Source of the DNA: Tetragenococcus sp041859945
GTDB taxonomy: Bacteria > Bacillota > Bacilli > Lactobacillales > Enterococcaceae
Assembly: GCA_041859945.1 (NCBI GenBank)
Contig: JBFLGC010000006.1
Coordinates: 4,170-68,169 of the forward strand
Direction of reading: 5' to 3'
DNA: 64,000 nucleotides
A program made the position numbers and the translations under genes. Shown one piece after another: positions 51,069-59,305 of this stretch. Positions within the stretch are counted from its first letter, which is position 1. Each line of letters starts with the position of its first letter. Below the pieces are notes generated by a model, which worked only from the letters and a program-made list of their open reading frames with translations, made no database searches and was not told the origin of the DNA.

Positions 51069-51176
51069 CCTGTTCACTCCCTCACTTGGTTATAACATAA
51101 GTATAATTACAAGAATGATGCTAGTCAAACAAATAATGAAAACTATTTCAATAACTAAAAAACCGAGGAGCACTCT

Positions 51177-51371
51177 ATGAGAAATAAAATGTTTTATATC
51201 CTATCTCCCATCTATTTCGTTCTTCTGCATCTTTTATACCCACTTCTCGTGCCAAAATCTGTGTCACCAACAGTTTTCGTGATCAGTTATCTATTGTTCA
51301 TTCTTATCACAGCAGGAAGCATTCGTCTTTGGTTCGACCGCCATGATGCCAAAAAAGAGCGAAGCCGCTAA
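51177..51371 (+). CDS. Small two-helix membrane protein
   Basis: A 64-residue protein with two hydrophobic segments (FYILSPIYFVLLHLLYPLLV and VFVISYLLFILITAG) and a basic C-terminus. GAGGAG precedes the ATG. It is followed by the convergent gene at 51389. Unknown function. Confidence 0.55.
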   Translation: MRNKMFYILSPIYFVLLHLLYPLLVPKSVSPTVFVISYLLFILITAGSIRLWFDRHDAKKERSR

Positions 51372-51388
51372 GCAGCTTCACTCTTTTT

Positions 51389-51694
51389 TTATTCTTCTAT
51401 AAAGCCGCGGCGGTCCATTTCTTCTTGATAAAGCTGATAGAGGTTTTCCACATGCTCCCGATAGATTTTATAGAACAAAACACCACTGATATACCAGGAC
51501 AAAAACTTATTATTGCGATTATTTAGGGCGTTCTTATACCTTTTCCGCAATTTTTTCTCTGACAAGGTCGCAAGTTTTCTGCTTTCACGATCAATCGTTG
51601 AACGATAAGCTTTTTTTAGCAGAAAGCGGAAGAAGATGAAAAAAATAACTAAAACAACGAGCAACTGAATCAAAAACTTTTGATCTTCATTCAT
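51389..51694 (-). CDS. Membrane-anchored basic protein of unknown function
   Basis: A protein of 101 residues with an N-terminal helix (FLIQLLVVLVIFFIFFRFLL) and then a Lys/Arg-rich region (KKAYRSTIDRESRKLATLSEKKLRKRYKN) followed by an aromatic C-terminal half. The start is the ATG encoding MNEDQKFL, with GGAGGG 7 bases upstream; the longer frame has no such site. No family recognised. Confidence 0.6.
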   Translation of the reverse strand: MNEDQKFLIQLLVVLVIFFIFFRFLLKKAYRSTIDRESRKLATLSEKKLRKRYKNALNNRNNKFLSWYISGVLFYKIYREHVENLYQLYQEEMDRRGFIEE

Positions 51695-51978
51695 CTGGAT
51701 CCCTCCTTTTTTCCTAGTATAAAGACGGAAACCATTCCAGTAAATTTTTTTGCCTCGAATGTGACTAAAAAACAGATTTTGACTAAATCCGTTCGTTTGT
51801 ATCGATGCGTTCTTGATCATTAGACGTTCCTAGCTAAACAAAAGTATTCCCTCACTCTCTTTACTTGTGTTCTAACTCTCATCTTCCAAGTTCACCAAAA
51901 GTTTTTTTTCCACCAATAAAAGTGATACGCCAAGCTTTATACGAGGCCCGACTATTAACCTCTTAACCGTCCAAAATC

Positions 51979-52020
51979 TTGATGGCTATCAATTCTTTTC
52001 CTAGTGAATCCCTCTATACT
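51979..52020 (+). promoter_or_regulatory. FNR-type box and promoter of the metal ATPase operon
   Basis: TTGAT-GGCT-ATCAA (51979-51992) is a perfect FNR-type palindrome. TATACT (52015-52020) lies 22 bases after it, placing the box centre near -41.5 from the expected start, the class II activator position. An FLP/FNR-like regulator is encoded in the same cluster. Confidence 0.75.
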
Positions 52021-52044
52021 TGGTTTTGTTAGGAGGAGAACATT

Positions 52045-53895
52045 ATGCAACAAAAAATTCTAAAGTATCGCAATCGGTTGATGATCGTTTCAGGGATATT
52101 GATTGTTGTGGCTTTTCTAGGGAAAAAGCTATTTTCACAAACTGAAGGCGCAGAAGTTGGTTTATTGCTTGCTGCGATTCTTGCGGGAACACCAATTTTG
52201 GTTCAGGCGTTTCAAGCTCTGAGAGTAAAGGTAGTTAGTATCGATCTATTAGTTACTATCGCCATCATCGGTGCGCTAGTCATTCAAAATAATGAAGAAG
52301 CCGCAGTAGTCGCCTTTCTCTTTTTATTCGGCGCTTATCTTGAACAACGGACCTTAGCTAAAACACGTTCGGCCATCAAAGATTTGGTAGATCTTGCCCC
52401 AGACAGAGCTTTAAAACGTAATGAAGCAGGAAAGTTTGTAGAAGTAGCGGTGGATGAAGTGGATGTGGGCGATAGGTTACTCGTTAAAACAGGGGGAAAA
52501 ATTCCAGTTGATGGCTCTGTTCTTATAGGCTCAGGACAAGTCAACGAAGCGAGCATTACGGGTGAAGCCAAGCCAGCTAAAAAACAAGTGGCTAATTTGG
52601 TCTATGCTGGTACGATCTTAACCAATGGAACACTTCAGATCCGCGCCGATAAAGTGGGTGAGGACACGACTTTTGGGAAAATCATCGAATTAGTCGAAGA
52701 GGCCCAAGACTCCAAATCTGAAGCGGAACGTTTTATCGATCATTTTGCTAAATATTATACCCCTTTTATTTTAGTGTTAGCCCTATTTGTTGGTCTGATG
52801 ACGAAAGATCTAGAACTCGCCATTACTATTCTCGTACTTGGCTGTCCTGGTGCTTTGGTGATCGGTATCCCGGTTTCCAATGTTGCGGGTATCGGCAATG
52901 GCGCCCGACACGGAATTTTATTAAAAGGTAGTGAAAGCATTTCTCGCTTTAGTCAAGTTGATACGATGTTGTTTGATAAAACAGGAACCCTAACGATTGG
53001 AAATCCACAAGTGACAGACGATATTTTTTACGGAAATGATCGTCAAAAAGCAAATCGCTTGTTAGCAAGTGTGGAAGCAGAGTCTGATCACCCTTTAGCA
53101 AAAGCCATTACTACTTATTTGAATGAATCTGAACTTTTTCCGGTAAAGGCAAGTGAAGTGGTTGCTGGTGGAATAAAAGCCAAGGTGGCTAACCGAAACA
53201 TTCTTATTGGGAATCATCACTTACTAGAAGAAGCTGGACTAACCTTTACCAATGAGATGATTCAAGATATGGTAAAAATGGAAGAACAAGGAAATTCGAT
53301 CGTATGGCTGGCAGTTAATGACCATCCTGAGCGGTTAATCGGTATCCGCGATCCACTACGCCCTGGCGTCAAAGAAGAACTGGCCCAATTAAAAAAATTA
53401 GGTGTCAAAAAGCTAGTTATGCTCTCGGGAGACAACCAAACGATGGTTAATCAAGTGTCGGCAGACTTAAATTTAAGTGCTGCAATCGGCCAAATGTTCC
53501 CGAGTGATAAAGCCGACTATGTGACCAACTTTCAAAAAGAAGGCGAAATCGTGGCCTTTGTTGGGGATGGGGTCAATGATAGTCCTTCCTTAGCAGCTGC
53601 CGATATCGGAATCGCTATGGGCAACGGGACTGATGTGGCCATCGAGACTTCAGATGTCGTCTTGATGAACTCAGAGTTCCAACTTTTGCCTCACGCCTTA
53701 GGACTCGCTAAGGCAGTGACACGCAACCGTTGGGAAAATATCATCGTTGCTATCGCCGTTGTCCTTATTTTGTTGTTGAGTCTTTTCTTCAGTAACTGGA
53801 TGAATATGGCAATTGGGATGTTGGTCCATGAGGGTAGTATTCTGGTCGTGATCATAAATGGGATGCGTCTTTTAAAGTATTCTTTGAAAAGTTGA
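52045..53895 (+). CDS. Heavy-metal P1B-type ATPase with a CPG motif
   Basis: A 616-residue metal-translocating ATPase. It shows a phosphatase TGEA motif, the membrane metal motif CPG (LVLGCPGALVIG) in place of the common CPC, the phosphorylation site DKTGTLTIG and the hinge GDGVNDSPSLAAADIG. There is no N-terminal HMA domain; a separate HMA-like protein is encoded downstream. CPG forms occur in lactic acid bacteria, with unclear ion preference (zinc, cobalt, iron or others). It starts after GGAGG. An FNR-type box precedes it and another follows it. Confidence 0.88.
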   Translation: MQQKILKYRNRLMIVSGILIVVAFLGKKLFSQTEGAEVGLLLAAILAGTPILVQAFQALRVKVVSIDLLVTIAIIGALVIQNNEEAAVVAFLFLFGAYLEQRTLAKTRSAIKDLVDLAPDRALKRNEAGKFVEVAVDEVDVGDRLLVKTGGKIPVDGSVLIGSGQVNEASITGEAKPAKKQVANLVYAGTILTNGTLQIRADKVGEDTTFGKIIELVEEAQDSKSEAERFIDHFAKYYTPFILVLALFVGLMTKDLELAITILVLGCPGALVIGIPVSNVAGIGNGARHGILLKGSESISRFSQVDTMLFDKTGTLTIGNPQVTDDIFYGNDRQKANRLLASVEAESDHPLAKAITTYLNESELFPVKASEVVAGGIKAKVANRNILIGNHHLLEEAGLTFTNEMIQDMVKMEEQGNSIVWLAVNDHPERLIGIRDPLRPGVKEELAQLKKLGVKKLVMLSGDNQTMVNQVSADLNLSAAIGQMFPSDKADYVTNFQKEGEIVAFVGDGVNDSPSLAAADIGIAMGNGTDVAIETSDVVLMNSEFQLLPHALGLAKAVTRNRWENIIVAIAVVLILLLSLFFSNWMNMAIGMLVHEGSILVVIINGMRLLKYSLKS

Positions 53896-53905
53896 TCCTT
53901 ATCAA
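53892..53905 (+). promoter_or_regulatory. Second FNR-type box, between the ATPase and the HMA gene
   Basis: TTGAT-CCTT-ATCAA, a perfect palindrome with the first base pair overlapping the ATPase stop region. TAGACT at 53929-53934 lies 23 bases after it, the same spacing as at the first promoter, implying separate class II activation of the downstream genes. Confidence 0.7.
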
Positions 53906-53959
53906 TTTTTTAGCCTATAAAATGGGCTAGACTTAAGAAAAAGAAAGGAAGTGAGCCTT

Positions 53960-54193
53960 ATGAAAAAGGCTATTTTACAATTAGAAACACTGGCTTGCCC
54001 AACTTGTATGCAAAAAATAGCGGCAGCGATCAAAGCACTGGCTGGGGTCGATCCCGAAAGCGTCAAAGTTTTGTTCAATGCTAGTAAAGCCAAGCTAGTA
54101 TTTGATCCCGAAAAAGTCAGCATAGAAGCCATCAAAACGGCCGTTGAAAAAATTGGCTATGAAGTACTTAAAACAACTGAAAAGCCCTTATAG
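53960..54193 (+). CDS. HMA-domain metal chaperone-like protein
   Basis: A 77-residue protein of the heavy-metal-associated ferredoxin-like fold. The metal site is CPTC (LETLACPTCMQKI, residues 9-21) in place of the classic MxCxxC, and the fold ends FDPEKVSIEAIKTAVEKIGYEV. It likely delivers metal to, or senses it for, the adjacent ATPase. The start is the ATG encoding MKKAILQL (AAAGGAAG upstream). Between FNR box 2 and the next gene it has a 15-base spacer, so it is co-transcribed downstream. Confidence 0.85.
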   Translation: MKKAILQLETLACPTCMQKIAAAIKALAGVDPESVKVLFNASKAKLVFDPEKVSIEAIKTAVEKIGYEVLKTTEKPL

Positions 54194-54208
54194 AAAGGAT
54201 AGGTTGAC

Positions 54209-54496
54209 ATGAAAACAGCTACTTTTTTTAAAGAAAATAAAAAACAATTAGATTTATTTACAAAGGCCATCACTAAAGCACATGGGACCAAGCATCCTGA
54301 AGTCTTTGATGTTCGACGGGTGTATCAAAAGATGCAACAAAAAATGCAAAGAGATGACTGGCAGTTGGATGATGAATGGGACGAGCTCAGAAAGATCACT
54401 AAGAACTACGCGATCCCAGCAGATGTTTGTCAAACTTTCGCCAAAACTTATCAAATGCTTGCAGAATTTGACAAATTATACCAAAATAGGAGCTAA
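54209..54496 (+). CDS. Small conserved protein in the metal ATPase cluster
   Basis: A soluble 95-residue protein, highly charged and probably helical (AHGTKHPEVFDVRRVYQKMQQKMQRDD). The HGTKHPE motif recalls the short Ric-like proteins of Firmicutes thought to act at iron centres, but a firm family match cannot be made. GAAAGGA precedes the ATG. It lies between the HMA gene and the FLP-type regulator gene, 15 bases apart on each side, so the four genes look like one functional set. Confidence 0.5.
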   Translation: MKTATFFKENKKQLDLFTKAITKAHGTKHPEVFDVRRVYQKMQQKMQRDDWQLDDEWDELRKITKNYAIPADVCQTFAKTYQMLAEFDKLYQNRS

Positions 54497-54511
54497 TAAG
54501 GAGGCGATACT

Positions 54512-55165
54512 GTGGCCGAACATCTTTGTGTGACCTTGGTTCCGTTGTTCAATCATTTAGATATCACCGAGCAAGAAAAAATCAATCAACTCATTTATCA
54601 TCGTCATTTTCAGAAAGGCGAAGAAATTTTTCAGCTCGGTGATGAAAAATTAGTAATCGTCGCCCGTGGTAAAATGAAAGTCTATCAATTATCAGCCAAC
54701 GGTAAAGAACAATTATTGCGTGTTGTGAATCCTGGTGGCTATGAGGGTGAAAATCAATTGTTTGGAGCCAAAAATGAGTCTTTGATCGGTGAAGCTATCG
54801 AAGCGACCGAAGTCTGTGTACTGACCAAGAAGGATTTCAATGCTTTGCTATTGGAATATCCCCAACTGATGCTCAAGCTTTTGCAATTGAATGCTCAAAA
54901 ATCACTCCAATTGGAACAACAAACTCATTTTTTGACGATGGAAAGAGTAGAGGAACGTCTAGCGACTTATCTGTTGAATCTTGCGCAAACACAAGAATCG
55001 ACACAGTTCGTTTTACCCATGAAAATGAAAGAATTAGCCACTTTTTTAGGAACCACTCCCGAGACCTTATCGCGAAAATTCAAGCTTTTAGAAACAACCG
55101 GACTACTCGCTCGTAAAGGAAAACAAATCGAGCTTTTGGATCAAGAGGGATTAGAGGAATTGTAG
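54512..55165 (+). CDS. Crp/Fnr-family regulator of FLP type
   Basis: A 217-residue regulator: an N-terminal cyclic-nucleotide-binding-like barrel (about residues 10-120) and a C-terminal HTH (MKELATFLGTTPETLSRKFKLLETTG). It has exactly two cysteines, Cys6 and Cys102, no iron-sulfur cysteine cluster, and so resembles lactobacillus FLP, a thiol/disulfide switch with cysteines at near-identical positions. Lactococcal FlpA/B affect zinc homeostasis. It starts with GTG after GGAGG. It probably controls the two FNR boxes here. Confidence 0.85.
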   Translation: MAEHLCVTLVPLFNHLDITEQEKINQLIYHRHFQKGEEIFQLGDEKLVIVARGKMKVYQLSANGKEQLLRVVNPGGYEGENQLFGAKNESLIGEAIEATEVCVLTKKDFNALLLEYPQLMLKLLQLNAQKSLQLEQQTHFLTMERVEERLATYLLNLAQTQESTQFVLPMKMKELATFLGTTPETLSRKFKLLETTGLLARKGKQIELLDQEGLEEL

Positions 55166-55202
55166 AAAAACAAAAACTCATTCAACTTGACACATACAGT
55201 AA

Positions 55203-55241
55203 AAAGCCTACCTGGCAGATATCCGTCAGGCAGGCTTTGTT
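55203..55241. terminator. Bidirectional terminator between the flp-type gene and rpsR
   Basis: AAAGCCTACCTG pairs with CAGGCAGGCTTT between the convergent genes, with T/A tails on both sides. Confidence 0.85.
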
Positions 55242-55248
55242 TGATTGC

Positions 55249-55488
55249 TTAATTTTCGTCACTGACAAATGGAAGTAATCCCATAATGCGTGCGCGTTTT
55301 ACGGCTGCGGTCACTTTACGTTGGTTTTTAGCGCTAGTTCCCGTTACACGACGTGGCAAAATTTTCCCACGTTCAGAAATGAATCTCTTTAATAATTCAA
55401 CATCTTTATAATCTACATGTTCGATGTGGTTAGCTGCAAGATAGTCGACTTTACGACGTCTGCGGCCGCCTCTTCTTTGTTGAGCCAT
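55249..55488 (-). CDS. rpsR: 30S ribosomal protein S18
   Basis: The 79-residue S18 protein. It has a basic start (AQQRRGGRRRRKVDYLAANH) and the conserved RFISERGKILPRRVTGTSAKNQR stretch that contacts 16S rRNA and S6. It lacks the zinc-binding cysteines of some S18 forms. It is the last gene of rpsF-ssb-rpsR. The normal neighbour gdpP is missing here and lies 12 kb away behind an accessory island. Confidence 0.97.
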   Translation of the reverse strand: MAQQRRGGRRRRKVDYLAANHIEHVDYKDVELLKRFISERGKILPRRVTGTSAKNQRKVTAAVKRARIMGLLPFVSDEN

Positions 55489-55511
55489 TCTGTTTCCCTC
55501 CTATCAATTGC

Positions 55512-56084
55512 TTAGAATGGTAAATCATCGTCTGAAATGTCGATGGACGAACTGCCGAATGGATCTGCACCATCTCGGTCAAAATTCGGTACCGCATTTG
55601 AAGATTGAGATGATTGGTTTTGGCTATAGCTATTATTGGATTGGTTACTATTCCCATAATCATTATTTCCAAAATTATTATTTTGAGGTGCTTGCGATTG
55701 TCGCGGTGCATATGAATTTGAATCAGGTTCACTCGCACGACGTTGATCACTAACAGCCTTAGATTCTAATAATTGGAAATTATCTGCTACAACTTCGGTG
55801 ACATAAACGCGTTGACCTTGTTGGTTGTCATAATTTCTCGTCTGAATTCTCCCGGTAACTCCTACAAGCGTACCTTTTTGACCTAAATTGGCAAATGTTT
55901 CAGCGGGTTTTCTCCAAATGACACAATTGATAAAATCAGCTTCTCTTGTCCCACTTTGATTCGTAAAATTACGGTTGACCGCTAAAGTAAAGGTAGCTAC
56001 TGCAACACCACTAGATGTATAACGTAAATCCGGTTTTTTTGTCAATCTACCAACTAAAACAACATTGTTAATCAAGTTCACCAT
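55512..56084 (-). CDS. ssb: Single-stranded DNA-binding protein
   Basis: A 190-residue SSB. The OB fold starts NNVVLVGRLTKKPDLRYTSSG and covers about residues 1-105. A glycine/asparagine/glutamine-rich linker follows, then the acidic tip DDDLPF that recruits repair proteins. A perfect parS site lies just upstream. It is 23 bases before rpsR and 33 after rpsF in the usual rpsF-ssb-rpsR operon. Confidence 0.96.
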   Translation of the reverse strand: MVNLINNVVLVGRLTKKPDLRYTSSGVAVATFTLAVNRNFTNQSGTREADFINCVIWRKPAETFANLGQKGTLVGVTGRIQTRNYDNQQGQRVYVTEVVADNFQLLESKAVSDQRRASEPDSNSYAPRQSQAPQNNNFGNNDYGNSNQSNNSYSQNQSSQSSNAVPNFDRDGADPFGSSSIDISDDDLPF

Positions 56085-56098
56085 CTCCTCATCGGTAT

Positions 56099-56114
56099 TG
56101 TTTCACGTGAAACA
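56099..56114. promoter_or_regulatory. parS-type centromere site (perfect)
   Basis: TGTTTCACGTGAAACA in the short gap between rpsF and ssb. Confidence 0.8.
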
Positions 56115-56116
56115 AA

Positions 56117-56416
56117 CTAATCTTCTTCTTTTACGATCATGTGACGGATGATATCGTCATTGATTTTAGCCAGACGATCAAATTCATTGATAGCATCTGC
56201 TGTTGATGGAGAAGAAACTTTAACGATGTGGTAGATACCTTCACGGAATCCTTCCATTTCATACGCAAAGCGGCGTTTTTCCCAATCTTTAGATTCGACT
56301 ACTTCACCACCGTTGTCTTTGATGATGTTGTCAAAACGTTCGATTAAAGATGCTTTTGCTTCTTCATCAATGTTTGGACGAATGATGTATAAAATTTCAT
56401 ACTTCGTGTTTTCCAT
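56117..56416 (-). CDS. rpsF: 30S ribosomal protein S6
   Basis: The 99-residue S6 protein: TKYEILYIIRPNIDEEA, KRRFAYEMEGFREG and IYHIVKV are recognisable. It binds S18 in the 30S platform. The start is the ATG encoding MENTKYE, 8 bases after GGAGG, three codons inside the longer frame. It leads the rpsF-ssb-rpsR operon and has a strong promoter. In several bacteria an S6:S18 complex regulates this operon through its leader; here only a small hairpin (GCTCCTA/TAGGGGC) is evident. Confidence 0.96.
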   Translation of the reverse strand: MENTKYEILYIIRPNIDEEAKASLIERFDNIIKDNGGEVVESKDWEKRRFAYEMEGFREGIYHIVKVSSPSTADAINEFDRLAKINDDIIRHMIVKEED

Positions 56417-56500
56417 TGATTTCACCTCCTTTTGGACTTTGGCCCCTACTTTTTAAATAGGAGCAAGGAGAGCTGTCTTTTCGACTACTCACAAAGAGTG

Positions 56501-56529
56501 ATTATACACGCTTTTGCCCTTCTACGCAA
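56501..56529 (-). promoter_or_regulatory. Promoter of rpsF-ssb-rpsR
   Basis: Minus-strand TTGCGT (56524-56529) and TATAAT (56501-56506) with a 17-base spacer. The leader to the rpsF start is about 80 bases, with a hairpin at 56443-56465. Confidence 0.78.
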
Positions 56530-56784
56530 GCCCGACTGATCGTTTAGAATCAAAATAGTTGTTCCCATCTATAAAGTACGCCATTTTTAGGCTTTAGCTT
56601 TTTTATTTTTGTATTTTTTTTTCAAGTTGAAACTTTTTTTCTGGGAAAGAAAAATTTTTACTGATCAATGTTTGTGTCAACTTGAAAAATGTGTCAATTG
56701 GTTGCAGCGAAAATCGGGACATCATTAAATGTACAATCGATTTCTTATTCCGTTGTTTGTTTACGACCTCTTTTGTCGTAATAT

Positions 56785-56822
56785 CAAAACTAGAAGACTT
56801 TGCTACAGTCTTCTAGTTTTGC
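56785..56822 (-). terminator. Terminator of gyrBA
   Basis: AAAACTAGAAGACT pairs with AGTCTTCTAGTTTT around a 7-base loop, directly after the gyrA stop. The stretch 56530-56784 holds nothing else recognised. Confidence 0.75.
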
Positions 56823-56824
56823 TT

Positions 56825-59284
56825 TTATTCTTCTTCAGTCGTTGTTTCGTCGGCTTCTTCTGGTTCAACAATGGCCATGGTAACGACTTTACTTTCATCT
56901 TCCATCTTCATTAGACGGACACCCAGCGTCGCACGACCGGTTTGGGAAACCGAAGCTACGTGGAAGCGAATGATGACACCGCGGTCGGTGATCAACATGA
57001 CATCTTCATCGCCTGTGACCGTCACAAGTCCTGCCAGTGGGCCATTTTTCTTCGTGATATTAGCGGTCTTGATCCCTTTACCACCACGACCTTTGATCGG
57101 ATATTCGCTACTTGCGGTCCGTTTGCCATAGCCATTCTCGGTGATGACTAACACTTCGTCATTGCCTGTGATGATCGAAGCACCAATGACGTAATCTGCT
57201 TCACGCAAGCGGATCCCGCGGACACCAGCGGCCGTGCGCCCCATGTCACGAACAGCGGCTTCTTTAAAGGTGACCGAATAGCCCAGATGGGTCCCGATAA
57301 TGATGGTATCTTCACCTTTGGTTTGCAAGACGTTGACCAGTTCGTCGTTTTCTTTCAAACCGATCGCGATCAACCCATTGCTGCGAATATTTTCAAAGGC
57401 TTGGACATTGGTCCGTTTGACAACGCCATATTTGGTCGTAAAGAACAGATAATTTTCTTCTTCCGAATGTTCTTTGATCGCAATGACGGTCTGGATCTTT
57501 TCACTTGAATCGACCCCAAGTAGATTGATCACAGGGATCCCTTTGGCCGTCCGACCATATTCAGGGATCTCATATCCTTTGGCCCGGTAGACCTTGCCTT
57601 GGTTGGTGAAAAAGAGCAAGACATCGTGGGTCGAACAGGAAACTAGGTTTTGGACCACATCTTCATCGTGGACACCCATGCCTTGGACGCCCCGACCGCC
57701 CCGGTTTTGGGTCCGAAATTCGGAGTTGGCGACCCGCTTGATGTAGCCATTATTGGTCAGCGTAATGACGATTTCTTCTTCTTCGATCAAATCTTCGTCT
57801 TCTAGACTTAAGACTTCACCAACTAAAAGTTCAGTCCGGCGTTTGTCCCCAAAACGGGCGCCTAATTCATGTAACTCCGTTTGAATGATTTCTAACACGC
57901 GTTCTGGTTTAGCCAAAATATCGGTCAAATCGGCAATTTGCGTCAATAGATCTTGATATTCACTTTCGATTTTGTCACGTTCCAAGCCTGTCAAACGACG
58001 CAAACGCATGTCTAAAATCGCTTGAGCTTGGCGGTCGGAAAGTTTGAAACGTACCATCATCGTATCTTTGGCTTCAACATCGGTTTTTGAGCCGCGAATA
58101 ATGGCAATGATCTCGTCGATGTGATCTAAAGCGATCCGCAAACCTTCTAAAATATGAGCACGAGCTTCCGCCTTTTCCTTTTCAAAAATCGTCCGGCGGG
58201 TAATGACGTCTTTTTGGTGTTCTAAATAGTCTTCCAAGATCCGCTTCAAACTTAAGATCTTCGGTACCCCATTTTCAATGGCCAACATATTGAAGCCAAA
58301 AGACGATTGCAAAGCCGTCAATTTATACAAATTATTCAAAATGACCGTCGCACTGACATCGCGTCTGACATCGATCACGATCCGCATGCCTTCACGTGAC
58401 GATTCATCGCGCAAAGTAGTGATCCCCTCGATCTTCTTTTCTTGGTGCAGATTGTGGATACGTTCGATCAATTTAGCTTTGTTGACCATATAAGGCAGTT
58501 CCGTGACTAAGATCCGTTCCTTCCCATTGGGCAGTTCACTGACTTCGACTTTGCCACGGACGGTGATGGTGCCTTTGCCCGTTTCATAAGCCCGGCGGAT
58601 CCCCGATTTGCCCATGACGATCCCACCAGTCGGAAAATCAGGTCCTGGCAATACTTCCATTAATTCATTCGTGGTCGCTTCGGGATTTGCGATCAATACA
58701 TCGATTGCCGCGATCACTTCATTTAAGTTGTGTGGGGGGATATTGGTCGCCATCCCGACTGCGATCCCGGTCGTTCCATTGACTAAAAGATTGGGAAAAC
58801 GGGCCGGTAAGACTTGTGGTTCTTGTTCGGTATCATCATAGTTACCAATAAAATCAACGGTATTCTTGTTGATATCGCGCAACATTTCGACAGCCATTTT
58901 ACTCATCCGTGCTTCGGTATACCGCATGGCAGCCGCACTATCACCATCGACCGAACCAAAGTTACCGTGACCGTCAACTAACATATAGCGATAACTAAAG
59001 GGTTGTGCCATGCGGACCATTGATTCATAAATGGCACTATCGCCGTGGGGGTGATATTTCCCCATCACGTCACCTACGATACGGGCCGATTTTTTATGGG
59101 GTTTATCCGGTGTCACACCCAACTCACTCATGCCATACAAAATCCGCCGATGCACAGGTTTCAAGCCATCACGCACATCTGGCAAAGCGCGCGCGACGAT
59201 GACACTCATGGCATAATCGATGAATGAATCTTGCATTTCGTGGGTCAGATTGACTTCATTGACATGTTTTTCTTGATCTTCCAA
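56825..59284 (-). CDS. gyrA: DNA gyrase subunit A
   Basis: Catalytic/breakage subunit of gyrase, 819 residues. The active-site region AAMRYTEARM with Tyr is present, with the quinolone region GKYHPHGDSAIYESMVRMAQ (both the Ser and the Glu are wild-type, consistent with quinolone susceptibility at these sites) and six C-terminal beta-pinwheel repeats including GRGGKGI-type GyrA boxes. It follows gyrB by 21 bases. The C-terminal acidic tail is EEADETTTEEE. Confidence 0.98.
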   Translation of the reverse strand: MEDQEKHVNEVNLTHEMQDSFIDYAMSVIVARALPDVRDGLKPVHRRILYGMSELGVTPDKPHKKSARIVGDVMGKYHPHGDSAIYESMVRMAQPFSYRYMLVDGHGNFGSVDGDSAAAMRYTEARMSKMAVEMLRDINKNTVDFIGNYDDTEQEPQVLPARFPNLLVNGTTGIAVGMATNIPPHNLNEVIAAIDVLIANPEATTNELMEVLPGPDFPTGGIVMGKSGIRRAYETGKGTITVRGKVEVSELPNGKERILVTELPYMVNKAKLIERIHNLHQEKKIEGITTLRDESSREGMRIVIDVRRDVSATVILNNLYKLTALQSSFGFNMLAIENGVPKILSLKRILEDYLEHQKDVITRRTIFEKEKAEARAHILEGLRIALDHIDEIIAIIRGSKTDVEAKDTMMVRFKLSDRQAQAILDMRLRRLTGLERDKIESEYQDLLTQIADLTDILAKPERVLEIIQTELHELGARFGDKRRTELLVGEVLSLEDEDLIEEEEIVITLTNNGYIKRVANSEFRTQNRGGRGVQGMGVHDEDVVQNLVSCSTHDVLLFFTNQGKVYRAKGYEIPEYGRTAKGIPVINLLGVDSSEKIQTVIAIKEHSEEENYLFFTTKYGVVKRTNVQAFENIRSNGLIAIGLKENDELVNVLQTKGEDTIIIGTHLGYSVTFKEAAVRDMGRTAAGVRGIRLREADYVIGASIITGNDEVLVITENGYGKRTASSEYPIKGRGGKGIKTANITKKNGPLAGLVTVTGDEDVMLITDRGVIIRFHVASVSQTGRATLGVRLMKMEDESKVVTMAIVEPEEADETTTEEE

Positions 59285-59305
59285 AAAATTTCGCTCCCTT
59301 TCTCA

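Noticed and set aside
53902..54135. Minus-strand frame opposite the HMA gene
   Set aside because: It is the shadow of the HMA protein gene; the plus-strand frame has the CPTC motif and the ribosome site.
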